This document shows, piece by piece, positions 1 to 14,117 of a stretch of 64,000 bases of DNA. Source of the stretch: Cyanoderma ruficeps. Its lineage: Eukaryota; Chordata; Aves; Passeriformes; Timaliidae. Where the stretch lies: contig VZDJ01007747.1 of assembly GCA_008694505.1 (NCBI GenBank), positions 33,387,129 through 33,451,128 of the forward strand. Reading direction: 5' to 3'. The position numbers were made by a program, and so were the translations under genes. Under the pieces are notes generated by a model. It was not told the origin of the DNA. It saw only the letters and a program-made list of their open reading frames with translations, and made no database searches. The first letter of the stretch is position 1; each line of letters opens with the position of its first letter.

Positions 1-3000
1 AGATCTTGCTGAAATCAGTGAGAATTTGCTCATTGCCTTTAACAGAGCCAGGATTTTGTCTATAAATGTTCAGGTTTTCAGTCACTGGCCAGCTCCAGTG
101 GAGCTACATTTCAGCTTTTCTTTTTTACCACTGCATGTTGCCTCATCCCTGGCCCTTGGCTGCAAAATGACTCCCAGGAAATTTTCTTTCTGGAAAGTAC
201 AATGTTGATGATCACAGCATGGACTCTGGTTAGCTGAAGCACAGCAATATTGTGATGAAAGACTGGGGGCCCACTAATAAAGTCTGTACATTTCTTAGGC
301 AGTGGATTATGTTAGACTGAGCTGGGTCAAAGCCCACCCTTGTACATTTTGGCCAATGAGTGGGAAGCTCCTGCACAGGATCCTAATGTTAGACAAAGGC
401 CCTTGGGTATTTGATATTGGGATATCTACCAATGCTGTAATGTAACCAGCAGAGATAATGGATCATGGAGGAAAAGAGATCTGAGATCTCGGGATCCCTA
501 ACAGAATGAGGGTTTGCTTTATGCTGCTGTGCAGAGAGACACACACAGCTGATGCAAATTCATTCAGCTTGGTCCTCTGATATGTGCCTGTCTCCAAAAT
601 AGCTTGAAGGAAACAATTTACAAAAGTCAACTCAGAGATAAGGAACTTACATGTTTTTCAAAGTCTCAGTGGTGGTTAGACCTAACTGTATTGCAGACCA
701 GTGAATCTTGAGATTCTTGATGCCTAATTTATGTCTGAAAAAATGGAGCTGGACACTAAAGTCATGTATCTACTATTAAGCAAATGTGAAGAAATGATTC
801 AGTGTTCCTGTGCATTGTCTGTGTCTGACTTCTGGACTCTTTGGAAGAGAAATTTTCAAATTCAAGATGGGGGCCGGAAGCCACCCCAGACATTGAATAA
901 AGGTGCCAAACAGTGAGTTTGAAGAAAGTGACTGAGAGATGAGTTTGTCCATTTGCCTACCAGGCTGTAATTTGGTTCCTGCCTGGGAGCTGGATGTGGG
1001 ATTCCAAGTTTGGCAGTCTTTAATGAGGTTATGGGTTGGAGGCTGGTGTTAGAGGTACTCACAAGGCCAAGGTGATGTAAGAACAGGTGGACCACATAGT
1101 GTCCTGCCCTTGCAAAATGCTCCCAACAGTCCTCCTAGTAGGTCCTCTGTTCAGTTTGCATTGCCACTGCTTTCCATTGGGCTGCACTCTTTTCAGGGCT
1201 GACCTGGAGTTTGTGTGTTTCTCTGTATTGCTTTAAGAAAAACTAGGGTTGAATGAAAAGTGAATTCTATAAATCCTTCCCCTACCATGTATCTCCAGTG
1301 GAAGAGAAATCTGTCTTCTAAGACAATTCAAATACCATCATCCCTTACAATGGTTATTTTCAGATTACTCTCTTATATTTAAATTATAAATGTGCTGTGC
1401 AGTCATCTGGTGGTTGCATATTAGAGCAATGTTTCTCAGAAGTCTCCACTACTCACTGTCTGTTCCATAATTTTGGGGGGTTATGTCAAATTGTGAGTTT
1501 GGTTGCAATCCCATTTTGTTAGTTATTGCAAGCATAAAGAAATAGATGGTAGTATGCAATCTTTCTGAAAAAAATTGGCAACTTGAAAAGGTAATTTTAA
1601 GTTGCATCATGTGCGGGAGAATGTAAAATAAGTTGGAGGTTTTAATTTTTCCATGTTTTCTTTAAAAGACAAGAGCTCTAGCATGGGCATCATGCTGGTC
1701 TGTGGACTTCAAAGCAAATATATAGAGTTCTGAATATTCCGTGTGCAGGAAATTGTATATTTAAAATTAAGCCTCTAACAAGACGTGTATTTTGCCTCTC
1801 TTATTTTCCTCTCAAAATTGGTAAAATGTTTTGGATTAAGCATGTTCAAACAATTTGTGTCTTCAGAAACTACAGCAGATGCACTGTGTTCCAGTTTGCC
1901 ATACTGCCATTCAAATCTTGAATCTTAGTGCTGTAAATAGAAGTGGTGTTTTTGCTTTCCTTAGTCCCTGTGCAGCTTCCCTGCTGTGTGTCAGCCACAT
2001 CAGTAACTCTGTCACAGGTCAAAAGGAAAGCTGGCAACTTTACAGCTATGACACCTCTCTGCAAACAGTGTAGCCTATTCTCATCTCTTTCCTGGATGGT
2101 ACTGGAATTTCCTGCTCCTTGTGACTCCTGTGGCTGTTTTCCTCTGAGGAGTCTCTGCCTGTGCCTTGGACTTCTTGTTCCTCTGTTCCTTTACTTGTGT
2201 GAAGCAGATGGGGACAAGTCTGTGAGGGAAGGCAAAATGCTTCTTGCAATGGAGAGTTTGTTTCAGATAAGGGAGGGAAGGATGTGAGGTGGCTCAATAT
2301 ATTACTCCAGGAGGGGTTTGCTGGAGCCAGGAAAATCCAGCTCCTGCAGACTGGCTCACCCCCTCCTGTGAGTAATGTGAGTTGTTTATTTCTTCATAGC
2401 TGCCCTTGCAGAGAACAACTAGGCGTTCATTTCTCTTCCTACCTCCTTGCCTCGGCCTCTCTTTTTTCCTTGAAGAAGTGGGAAAATCTGCAAGGGAAAA
2501 CTTCACTCCCAGTCCCTGCTGGATCACAAGGGCAGAACCAGATGAACTGCCTGAGCACGGGGAAGAGTAGGACACTGTGATATGTGGGGTAAATGTGCCT
2601 CTGGCTGGGGCTTGCAGCCCACCCCAGGACTCATCTTCTCCCAGACCCTGAGCAGAGGACTAGATTCTTTTGCTGCTGCCTGTGTGTTTCTGCCACAGAT
2701 TGCAGCTAGGACCAATTTTAAAGGGAATTAGAACATTAACCGCCTCTTCCTTGAATAGTTCTCTCCAGTAATTTCATCCTTCTGTCTTTAAATTTCTAAA
2801 TAATGACTGAAATAGGTGTTTATTTGATAATTTACAGTTTAAAGAGGATTTTGAAAAGAAATTAATCTCTTTGCATGGGAAGACACTATGTAATCTTCTA
2901 AGGCATTCCAAGTTTCCTCAATATTTTACAGTCTTTTTGCTATTTATTTTGTATCTCTTTTCTTGAAAGTGTTTATTTTGGGAAGGTCAAAACAAAATTC

Positions 3001-6000
3001 TCCCTATGTCTCTCATCATCTGTAAGATGAATGCACACAGTTGGAACAAGTTCCATTGAAGCTCTCATGCAGAATAAACAAAGTCCTGACCAAAGGCTTG
3101 ACTCATGATAGATCTTTAATGACTATTGTCATGAAAAAGTATTTAACATTTTCTCCACCAAAAGAAGGGTGTAACTTTGCTGCAGAGTCAGCAACACATC
3201 GAAATAGGGGCAAGGAGAGATTCAAAGGGCAGGGCTGATATGAAACTGGTGGATGTTGGAAAAAAGCTGGGCAGCTCTGCGCTCAGTGAAGAGGGCAATG
3301 AAAGTGTGCTGAGGAGGCCAGGTGTGTCACGGGGAATTTCTGGTGCTACTGGTCAGGCTCTTCAGATGGAATCAGCCTACAGACATGGGTCTCACCCCAG
3401 GGTGCTACAAGGGCCTAGTGACCACTTGAGCTCCTGTAGGCTGTGTCATATCAACCTGTGATAAAGCAATTTTGCCTCAAATATTCACACAGTCTGTGTG
3501 GAATCCCGGGGATTGTTTTGAGAAGAGAGGTTTGGTATTTTGATAGATGAAGCTAGAGATACCTACAAAGTTGCTGCACATCCTTAAACGAAGCAGATCT
3601 TGTTTCCACTGCTTTTTCTACTTGTGTGACAGTGAGTGTAACACTTGGCAGTCAAAAGCACTGCATGCTGCTCTTGTCATCATGTGGTGGGGCAGGAAAA
3701 CTGCTGACATGGAAAAGTGCAGACAAAATCAAGCAAAGTGATTCATGGCTTGGAAGGCTCTGTGTCCTGGGGAAAGATTAATCAAAATGGGCCCAGAGAG
3801 CTCAGGGATAGTAATATGCATGCATGTTATAGTTACTGGGTGATAGAAAAATATCTTTGGGTGAGTTGGGCCAGATTCGCAGATGTTATTTTAGGAGGTA
3901 CATTTATTATTTTTGCTATTAAGAAAGGTCTCTCTTGTAAAAGTCTAATCTCTCTGTGAGTGAGGGGCTAGGAAACCTGCACTGTATAGATTACAGACCC
4001 AGGGCATTCACAACAGTCACACCAGGAGGACTAGGTAGAAAGTCCAAGAAAATTACACTTTTAGACCATTGCTTAGTGAAGAAAAGATGCTATGAGAGCT
4101 GTGGGACAGGCTTATCAAAAGGAAATAAAACACTTTGGTCCTTGAAGAGTTCAGGTATCTGAGAGTGGTTCAGACTGTAATCTCATTCCCTGCAGCAGTA
4201 AAAAATTAAAATTCTCATTTTAATTTTAGTACTACGTGTTACTTACAAATTTTGGAAGGTGTGCAGTTATCTTTCTGTTGGCCTAATTATCTTTGAGGTG
4301 AAGAAGACAGTGATTGGAAGAATCTTAAAGATTTGATGCTATTTGGAAGATTAAGAGATAAAATGTCCTCTTAACCAATGCAAAAATATGCACAGATGAT
4401 ATGAGAGGAAGGAACAGTTTCCACTAAATTTCTAACGGAATATAGCTAATAAAATCCTTCACTGAGAACGATTAGGTATTTTTATTTTCAAGAAATTTTT
4501 GAACTTGTTGGCCATTTTTACTGAATTTAAGTATCAATGTTTTCTCAAAATTGTAAAGTTCCTCTTTATTATGAGAAAACCGGAGCTAGGAAAGACATCT
4601 GTACATGGATGGATGGAAAATTCCCAGCAGACATATCCTGATCAAGCCACTGGCATGCACAGCGTTCAGAAACAAGAACAGTGCCTCTTGCTTGACCTGA
4701 AGCTGATGGATACAGGACGGGTGGAGGAGAGCAGTGTGAATCACAGAGAGGGGAATTTATCAAAGGAGTATGGAAAAGGGGCTTGGGCTGTAGCATTAGA
4801 GCGCAGGGAATGATGCAAGCCACAAATCTCTAGGAAACCAGGCTTTATTAGTTCCACTGCTTTTGGAACAACTTGTTTAAACTTCCCTTGTAGGTAATTA
4901 ACTTTCTAATGGCACTGTGAGATAGGCCACCTGCAGAACCCTTGGGCAGGGGGAGTCACAAGCATGTGCAGTTCAAAATAAGGCCTCATGGAAAACTAGG
5001 CAAAAGTGCGTTAGAATAATATTTACATTCAGTAGCATTAAGTACATCTGTTTGTTATTAGTGGGAGGCTGAACTGGCTCAAACATCTTCTGCAAGAGTG
5101 ACCCAGCAGCAGAAGGCCAGGTACCTCTGACAGCTTTTCTACAGCTACCAACAGAGTTATTTTCAAAAACATGACAAGATTTCCCTCAAATGTCAATTTG
5201 AATACAAAGAAGATCAAATTTAGACTGCTGTAATATATAGATGTTTCAGTTCTGTCCTTTTAGGTGTCTTGCTTTGTCCTTATTTTCTCTGTTACCCTTG
5301 TGTTTACGTGGGTGTGAAGTTTTCATGCAGACTAAGGGAGTGCAGCTCTGGTTGAAATCAGTGCAAGCCAAAGATGAAAAAACCAAGTGTGACAGGTGAC
5401 AGTCTTTAACCTAATAATTTAAAAATTCCTGTGAGTGTTATTTAATACAAAAAAAATTTGCATCTTATTATGTCAAACATAGACACATAACAGGAATTTT
5501 ATTTTTTTTTAGTTCAGCTTAGTGTGCCTATTATAAATTTGATGTCTAAAGATTGTACACATAATTTCTAACAAGGATTAATGATTTTAATGCTGTTGTG
5601 ATGATTTAAGCTATCTGGAATTAATATTTAGTGTCAGGTGGAAAAGCTTTGGAATAGCTAAGAACAGAGTCCTGATATTTAAATCCTTAGACATATGTGT
5701 GTGTGCTTAAGCACAAAACAGTATTAGGGAGATGGGTTATTCTAGCTTAGGGCTTAGGAATTCTCTTGACCGTGTACTCAGGCTTTTGGGTTCAGTTTCA
5801 TGTTCTACTATAGGTTATTCAAAGTAAAACTAACTTGTAACAGCATTTGTTTGTTATACATATCTCTGTCTCTTGAAATTTTTAAGAACCTGAAGTGAAA
5901 GGAGGAAAAGACATTCTGTGTATGTGTGTTTACACATAACACACAGAACATAAAACTGTGGAGACCTCTCATCTTTGTTAATCAATCTTTCAATCTGAAG

Positions 6001-8114
6001 CATCCACAACTTGCAGGGAGATTTCTACATCTGGAGGTTCTTGTGGCAAACTCTTATTTAACCACAGATGATTGTTGTCTTTCCTCTAAATTATTGAAAA
6101 TGTCTCCATCCAGTTCCTCTGAAAGTTTCTTTTATCTTTCCCTTAGATTCACACTATCTGTCAAGCACTGTTGTCCTCTCTGGTTTAGAGCCTGCTGTCT
6201 CTGTTCTCTGAATGTTTGCATTGACTGCTGCTTCCTGGCCAGTTGACACCTTCAGTAATCTTCAGGCATTATGTCACACCTAAGTCTTGCAGCTATAAAT
6301 TCTTGAGCTGTACACTCTTTGGGATGAAGTCTCCTGAGCCTATTTTGTTTGCATGGCATATTGAAAGCCTGATACAAGTGACAGAGGTCAGTTTTTCTGC
6401 CTAGCCACATGCGCCCATGTTGTAAGGATTCCCTAGGGGGTGTGTGTGACAGTTCTGTGGGGCTGGCAGGCATCATACAGAAGTTTTGAAGGTCTCATGT
6501 GTCCCTGGGAAGATATAGCTCTCCTATTGTAGACCAGGGGATACCCAAAGGTATTTCTGGTGGCACTCAGCGCTGTTAGCCTCTTCCCTTAAAATCATGC
6601 AAGCAGACATTTATTAATTATGCAGTTTCCAACATTTAAAACAATTGGGAAAACATTCTTAGGGAGAGGAAAAAGCAAAAAGTCCTTTTGATTTGACCAA
6701 ATATGGAAGAAATCTATCTTGGTTATGCTCAAAGCAAATGAGCATTGATAAATAAAACATCTCCAAAGAGATCTGACACAATGGCAACAGATGCAGAGAG
6801 CTGTGTGTCTGGAGATTAGCAGCAGAAGTAACCACCTTATCATAAGATTCAGAGTGTTGTTTTGTGGTTTAGGAAAAGCAAGTAGGTATGACCAAATGAC
6901 TGTCCTTTGGGAAGATGGAGTCAAAGGGCACATGCTTGAGAGCCACAAATATGAACTATTCAGAAAACAAACAAAGACCTCTAAACTAAAATGTGCAGGT
7001 GACTGAAAAGGTCACCCTGTGAAAAGCACAAAGAATGAAGCAAAGGGAGGTGATGAGGTGTGTTTGAAGCTGTGGCCTCATCTCCCGTGTAAGTGCACCA
7101 GATGAGGAGCAATGTGTGTCAGTAGACCCCACACTGACTTTGGGATCTCCAAACTCCTCAAGTCTGCATGAGACTTTGGGACACAGCTGCTCCTTTAATG
7201 ACTAGTAATGTGGGTGGGTAATGTGTTCAAAATGTGTTGGTGTCTAGAGCTGTGCTATTTAAACAGCAGAGAATGGCAAGGCTTTGAAACAAGCCTTAAC
7301 ATTTTATAGACTGCGTGGCTGCCTTTAAAAAAAGGGAAGCAAATATTAATTCAAAAATGGGAGACCACCTACTTAAAATGTAACTGCAAGTAAGATAATA
7401 ATTTCCTAAACAAACCTATATGCAAGCAGTGAGTCACCCTTTCACTTCTATATATGTTTGTGCAGTGTGCTTCTATTGAAAATCATTTGGATTCAGAAAT
7501 GCATGGATTTGATTCTCTGCTTTCTTGTACTAACTTCTATTAGTACTAAGTAGGTAGATTACTCATTCAAGGAATTACTTGATCAAGGACTCACTTCCTT
7601 TAGTCTCCCTGCCAGCTGAAAACTTTCTGCTCTGGTACTGGGTTTTCTTATACCAGCTCTGGACAGTGACACTACTTGTTTCCTACAAACCCTTTTCATG
7701 CTCACGTAAAATGGGTCTGCTGAAATCAGATATCTTTTTTGAAACAAAATTTTATATAAATAAGGTGAACTGGATTCCACTCAGACCTTTCAGACCTTCC
7801 AAGCTTTTTTTTTATTATGTTAATTTTTTTTTATTTGCTCCGATTTTTGTTGTTGTTTTTCTCAGTCTGTTACAATAATAGTTACATCTATTTTGAAGAG
7901 TCTCATTTTGTTATGTGTGGTCATTTATCTGTTGCAACCCACTTAGTGGCTTCCATATGTTGCTAAAATGTGTTTGGAAGAGGGGATTAAGTTACTGCTT
8001 CTAGCTGTGAGTTTGGTCACTTGGACACGTTCACTGGGATGTGAGATCCTAGAGTCCACAAGAGCCTTCCAACTGGAGATTTTCTGTTTTTATTTTTTTT
8101 TATTTCCTTTGCAG
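1..8114. other. Non-coding unique DNA, no gene recognised
   Basis: No recognisable gene, RNA gene or transposon is visible in this stretch. Open frames on both strands at about 1855-2580 overlap one another in a slightly GC-richer patch; they show no domain and no consistent splice pattern, so I treat them as chance. Short T-rich low-complexity sequence lies at about 7807-7860. This looks like ordinary intergenic or intronic vertebrate DNA. Confidence 0.6.
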
Positions 8115-8265
8115 TGGCGGACCCCACACATGCTTTCCCTGTGAGCCCTGCTTTGAGGAAATTCAAGTAGCATCCCTGCTTTACAACAGCAAAGTGAAAT
8201 CTTTGCAACCCAGGTTCTGTTATTCCCTGCCCGTGGGATCTGACTTGAGGTGCCTCCCTCCAGAG
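8115..8265 (+). other. Candidate exon, unidentified (151 bp)
   Basis: A long T-rich tract ends in TTTCCTTTGCAG at 8103-8114, an excellent 3' splice site. One frame is then open for 50 codons after a single leading base, up to CCAGAG followed by GTAAAA at 8266, an acceptable 5' splice site. The predicted peptide has three cysteines close together near its start (C-F-P-C-E-P-C) and a Tyr/Leu-rich middle. The frame has no ATG and stays open to a stop near 8333. I do not recognise the peptide. It could be a protein exon, a lncRNA exon or chance; random intronic DNA often supplies such pseudo-exons. The minus-strand frame over the same bases lacks comparable splice sites. Confidence 0.2.
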
Positions 8266-9504
8266 GTAAAAGAAGGAAACAAGAGTTGTGAAAGTTTCCT
8301 CAAAACGCTTAATGTCCATTGCATAAACATTTATTGAATAATCCCTGACAAAACTCGTTCAGAGAGAGAGGCATATCCTTTCTTTTGTCTGAGTAAAAAA
8401 TGAGGAATTAGGAGTACAAATAGGATATTTAACTGTGAGTGACCACATGATCTTCAGTTTCCAGAATTTTTTTAATAAATGTTCCTTGTTAACATTACAT
8501 TCTACTAATTACAGTGTTACTTTGAGAATGTAAGTCTGGGAGTCATTGACTAAGTCATGTTTTAGTCAAATCTGTTTCCTTATGAATGCTGTGACTGATT
8601 TAAATTCTACTCTTTTGTATGAGATTTTTGCCAATATCTTCATATGACCATTTTTTGTTCTTGAGTGTGTTTGGAGAAGATGACTTTTCTTTTGATTCTT
8701 AGGAGTTCATAAAAATAAACAACATGTAGTGAGTTTGTTTTTGTACAACCAGAGATACTTACCTTATAGGATTCTATGTAATTGGCTTTGGGCACAGCTT
8801 TGGGAGTGAAGAGTTAAGGCAGAGGCAGAGATGAAGAATCTGTTTAACTTACTTGATTATTTCAAGGCAAGTAAATATGCCCAAGCAGCACAGAGAAGAG
8901 AAAACAATGGATTGGTCACCACTTTCCCACTGGGATTCTGCATGGATTCTGCACCATGTCTCAAATATCAGCTGTGGCCACATCTAACAGACTAATCTTG
9001 ACATGCAAATGTAGCATTAAACACAATAGGAAGTCATGTAGGTCTGTCTTTTTCATCCTGTTTCAAATAGTCTGCTCTTCTGGTTTTTTTACACTTGTGT
9101 TCTTCCAACGCCTGTGGAAGGTACAATAATTTCTTTTGCATAGTATTGCATGGGATTGAACTTGGCAGTTTCCCAAGTCCTCTAGTAAAGGTATTCTGAA
9201 ATTAAAAAAAAAAAAAACAAAACCCAAACAAACACAGGAAAAACCACTGTTTTCATTACAAATGTTGTATATGATACAGCAATAAATGGATACTACTGAA
9301 ACGGAAATCAGTGGATTCAGCCTCTGCTCTTGTGAGTGGCAAAGTATCTGAATATTTGAAGTAGTGATTTGTCTGAAGAGCTGGGTAGGATTTGGTGGAA
9401 TATGCAGTGGCTCCCTTAAACCACTGGGCACTAACATAACTGAACAAGCCTGTCATTAATTTGAAGATAACTTTCACATCTTGGGCTAAGGCAGAGGGGA
9501 AGAC
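8266..9504. other. Non-coding unique DNA with an A-rich tract
   Basis: No gene is recognised. The only marked feature is an A-rich tract at about 9204-9236 (a run of 14 A followed by CAAA-type units). It may be a simple repeat or the tail of an old retroposon, but no recognisable element body adjoins it. Confidence 0.55.
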
Positions 9505-9805
9505 AGATCTCTCAATGCTCATGACCAGTGACAAGATTAGAGGAAGCAGCATGAGGGTATGCTTCATGAAGGGGGAGGTTTAGTTTGGATATCAGGAAAA
9601 AAAGCTTTTCACCCAGGGGGTGGTTCAGTGCTGGAACAGGTTCCCCAGGAAAATATCACAGCACCAAGCCTGGCAGAATTCAAGAAGTGTTTGGACAATA
9701 CCCTTGGGCACGTGGTGTGATTCTTGGTGGTGTTCTATGCAGGGCCAGGAGTTGGACTTGATGGGTCCCTTCCAACTCAGCATATTCTCTGATTCTGTGA
9801 CTGTG
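9505..9805 (+). mobile_element. CR1 LINE, 3'-terminal fragment
   Basis: About 300 bp match the 3' end of chicken-repeat-1 (CR1), the main LINE family of birds. In order: a degraded block resembling the ACCAGTGACAAGATTAGAGG segment (about 9520-9545), the GGAGGTTTAGTTTGGATATC segment (9571-9590), the GGAACAGGTTCCCCAGG-type segment (about 9634-9650), the GTTGGACTTGATGGGTCCCT segment (9751-9770) and the terminal ATTCTCTGATTCTGTGA tail (9783-9799). CR1 copies are almost always 5' truncated and end in short 8-9-bp units rather than poly(A), as here. The fragment is too short to hold open reverse transcriptase. The 5' boundary is approximate because that end is diverged. It is a dead insertion with no expected product. 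Confidence 0.92.
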
Positions 9806-12800
9806 TACATACAGGCAACTGCCTGTGAGAATGCACAAAGAAAACCAGAATGTAATGTCTGCTAGGCAGCCAATGACTCCGAATTGTATCTTTCTCTTTC
9901 CCTCAGCCAGGAAGTCACTCAGCTGTTTTTAAAATCTCTGTCCATGAATATAAGATTCTTTCTTGAGGAAAAAAATAACAGGAAATAATTTAAAATACCT
10001 TGAAATTTCATACCCCTTTTTATCTCCTGATGCTTCTCCCTTTCTTTTAGAGGGTTTACAAGTTTATCCAGCCAAAAGGCAAGAGTCCAAGAGTTCCTTC
10101 CAGAAGTCCTGCATTTTAAAAGGGTCCCTACATAGCAAGTAGGCAATCTTAGAATTCTTCATTCAAGTAGGATGTAGTAGAATCAACTAGTAGAATCCTT
10201 CATTCAATCCTTAGTTTCACTGCTGACTTGTGGCCTATCTCTTGGCAAATTCCTTGGCAGTTTGCTAATATTTAGATATTAGAGGATGGCAATGACAGTC
10301 AGATGACAGCAGTTTGTCACCAGAGTTGTCACTATTGTCTGGAGTATTAGACCATGAAAAACATGGTTGTATGAAATGTTCTTTGCCAGCTGCACTTTGC
10401 AAATGGAAAAATAAAGATTTATGGATTTGATTTCTGAAAAAAAAAATGGAATGGAATGACATGAAATCCAATCTGGTTTTCCAAATGTTTATCACTGTAA
10501 AAGAGAGCTGATCAGGTTAGCTAAATCCTGGGTCTTTAATTTGGGTAAACAAGCTAATTTTTTCTCTCTAGTACAGATATAAGTGGGATTTTTAACAAGT
10601 TACTCAAAAACTCATGGTGTAGAAGGTAGTAGTTGGAATATATAATTTATGAATAAATTCATGGGATGAGAGATGTTCTCAGCATCATGTATCCCTGGCC
10701 AGATTTATATGAAAGATATGTATTTGTTAAGGAAACCAAGTACTAGTTGTTATGAAATGCACATGGTTTCTGTAGTTCTTAATATGTGTATTACTGATAG
10801 TGGCAAAGAGGAAATTTTGTGTATTTTACTTCTTTGTGTAGCAGATTTTTAAAAAAGACTTCTTTTGCCTTCCAACATGAACGGCGATCATCTGGTCTGC
10901 TCCTACAATGCAAAACTGGTTGATATTTCTGGTTAAGAAGCAAAGTAAATAAAACACAATCCCTCGAGTGGATACCTCTGCCATGTTCCGTTGGAAAGCT
11001 CCTAATTGGACAGAGGTGCCCTGTGTCCATGCACAGAGCCCAGCAATCAAATACACATGGGGATTGAATTCCAGCAGACTTTATAGCCACCTCTGCACAA
11101 TAACAATAAATAATGAAATAAATGCAGGGCACTTTTGCTGGTTGGTTCTCAAAGAAGTCTACAGACCACTCAAACAGTAGTGCATTGATTTTTCTCACCC
11201 TTGGAATACAGCGATCCTGTGTCAAAACATGGCTGCTGTTTAAAAGCACAGAGCAAGATTACAGAGTGTTTAGGGCAGGAATTAATATTTGCGGTAAAAA
11301 ATACAGGATATTTTTAAGGATGCAAAATGTAAGTTTTATGGAATGTGGGTTAAGTCTTTTTTGATGTATGTCTGTCCTTGCTGTTTGACTTCAGAGCCAG
11401 GAAAATATTTTGCAGAAAATGATTCTGTTACCAATCCTTAGTCATTTAGCCAAGGGACTTCTTTTCCCTGGTTGCCTTATTCTTTTTTTTTTTTTTCTAA
11501 TTTTTGGCGCTGAACTACTTCCATTGTGCATACCTGCAGTGTAATCCATACCAGTAATTGAACTTGAGCAAACCTGAAGAAGCAATTGTAGCACTGTTGG
11601 CAAAATCTGTTCATTTTATCAATGTTTGGATACCAGTAGCCAACAAAATGTGAATGCTAAACACCACAGAGAAGAGCCTGATCCTCAGCTGTGCTTGAAC
11701 AGCCCAGCCTGCACTGAATTCTGTGCTTCCAGAGCTCAGCTGCTCTTGGTACCTAAGGCAGGAATCACCTGTGCACCCCTCTGTGATCGTGCTTGTGAGC
11801 ACACTGTTCAACACAGCCCCTCTGAGGTGGTTTGGAACTCCCTCACGGATGTTTCTGCAAGCTGTCAGCCCTTCTCAAGAAGCTTGGAGCTACAGCTTAA
11901 AAGGCTTTCTCACTCTGACCCAAATGTATGTGCTTGCTTTTGTTCAGATTAAACACAGGTGGTTCTTACTTGAAAATCTTAGTTTCTTTTGATTCTTCCA
12001 CATCTGTAACATTTCTTTCAGTGAGGCCAGAGATGCAGTGATATTTTCCTTAGTTTTTATTTCTTTCTCGCGTGTAAATATGTGCATCTCTATCCCAATT
12101 GTTCAGTTCATAGGAAGATGTCCTGGTTTGTTTTTGAAAACTCTCTTGCCAATACTAACTTATAGCTTTTCCTAAGTTCTGAATCCAGCATGAAAAAATT
12201 GAATTTGAGTATTTCATGATTTCTAGCACTGATTTTTGCCTCACACCAGCATGTTATCCGTTGACTCTTCCCTTACTTATAGGAAACCAATGGAAAATGC
12301 TAAAAAAAATTTACTGTGATTCTATTATTTAAAAATGAAGGGCATGAGCGTATCAAAGACTATGCCATCTTTTTTCCCCCTCTCTCATATTTTCCCTGAA
12401 TCCTGAAAGAAGAGCCTTGAAAATAACCTTGAAATTCAGAAGTAATTCACTTTAGACTCTTACCTCTGATAAAATTGTAAGATATTATTGATTTACATTC
12501 TGAAACATGTAGGGCTTGGGTGGTTTTATTCATGGTAAGCTGTAATGACATGGTTAGAGGATCTACTGTGTGTTTAGCAGTGAGGAATGAAGCTCTAAAC
12601 GTCTGGAAGTTTGGAAAAGTTCAGATGCCTCAAAATGCTTGGATTCCTCTCTAAATTTTTTCTTAGCTGTATAAATCTACCACCCAGCTATCATCCTCTG
12701 AGGAATTAGCAAAAAAGTGCATTTATAAGACAAATCATTTGGCTGATGAAGAGAAATATGCTAGCAATATTTTTTTGATTCACATTTGAAAGTAGAATAT

Positions 12801-14117
12801 TTCTTCCATTTCAGTCAGAAGTCAGGGCTGCAAGTAGGTTCTTTCCAGCAAACTTACAAAAGCCTTTTTCTTTCTGCAGGCATTTAGCCACACCACCGTG
12901 GGCTGTGATCTTGTCAGTTCTCATAAGCAACTAACACCAATGGTAACAAAATACTTTCCCTAGTTATGGGATGTACATTTCCATGAATTGGTTTGGTTCA
13001 TCTCGTGCATGAAGTGTCAAATTTTTATTTTTTTTTTTTTTTGAAAGCATGAAGAACATTGGAAGAATTTTGAGCAGTTTTCTCCCTTCTAAAAGCTAGT
13101 ATAAGTAGAAGCTGTATCTTAGAAGTAATTCAGTAATGGCAAAAACCTATTTGGCAAAGATGTAGCTTGAATTGCTGGTAGCCCCTCTTTCTGTGCCTGT
13201 CCTCCTGAAGTAAGCTGAATAAGTGAGAAAGGATGAGGCCCAAAACGTGAGCTGGTGTTCCATGGTACAAAATTGTGCCTTTTCTGCAATATAACCCAGC
13301 ATCTGGGGTAATAACAGCAGAAAAGACATACTGAATGTGAACTCTCCCTCCTTTGCTACATAAGCAATTATCATTCAGGTGGATTTAAAAGGGCTTTACA
13401 GCCTGGCTCGTTTATACAATGTGTTAATTCTCCCACCACTGAAAACCAGCCACCTCTGGCCTGGAAAGTGGCATCAGTTCAACAGCGTGTAGCAGTAAAC
13501 TGCAGCAGGGCAGGCACTGAGCTCAGCAAACATCTCCATCTGAAGATGCCCAGAGAGCACCAGGAGGGGGAAAGGAAATTGCACAATGCGTACTCAGAGA
13601 TGACTTGGAGCTCAAGGTGACTTGTGGCAAAAATTACCTGGGGGGGTTGGTGGTCAGTGATTGGGGTGAGCTGGAAGCTGAGCCTGGCTAAGGAGGCAGC
13701 ACTGGTATTCCTTGGCACTCCCTGGCACTGCAGCGTGGCAGAATAGTGCTGTTAGCAGAAAAGGAAAAGAAACTTGAGTATGTTGCCAGCACTGCTAGCA
13801 AGAGCAGCTGAGATTTCTCCTCTTAAATAGACCTTGCAAACATAAGTAGAGCTCAACATCTGAGTTCCCCTGACAACTCTTATTTTCATTTAGTAATATT
13901 TCAGTTGGTAATACTTTGAATAGGTAGGTTTTTAGAGAGAAATGCAGTTGCTGCTCTGCTGCAATAGGTCTCTCTTCCTGTGAAAGCAAAGCATTATGAA
14001 TGCAAAAGACTTTTCCAACTAACACTGTCGAGAGGATGGAAGTTCTGGTGGGAAAACTTCCAAGTGAAACTTTGGCTTCACTCAGCTGGAGTGGCACAGG
14101 CTCTGTACTAACAGCAC
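9806..14117. other. Non-coding unique DNA
   Basis: No gene is recognised. A 152-codon minus-strand frame at 10791-11249 is one of the longest in the window; it lies over overlapping frames on both strands and has no recognised domain. Poly-T runs occur at 11483-11496 and 13028-13042. A G-richer patch at about 13490-13740 has no identifiable content. Confidence 0.55.

Noticed and set aside
1855..2580. Cluster of overlapping ORFs of 60-114 codons on both strands
   Set aside because: Frames overlap on opposite strands, contain no recognisable domain and sit in a GC-richer patch that lengthens chance ORFs.
9204..9236. A-rich tract as a processed-pseudogene tail
   Set aside because: No coding or SINE-like body lies upstream, and no flanking target-site duplication is visible.
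12119..12140. TGTCCTGGTTT, like the start of an avian ERV LTR
   Set aside because: Similarity stops after about 11 bases and the rest of the LTR is absent.
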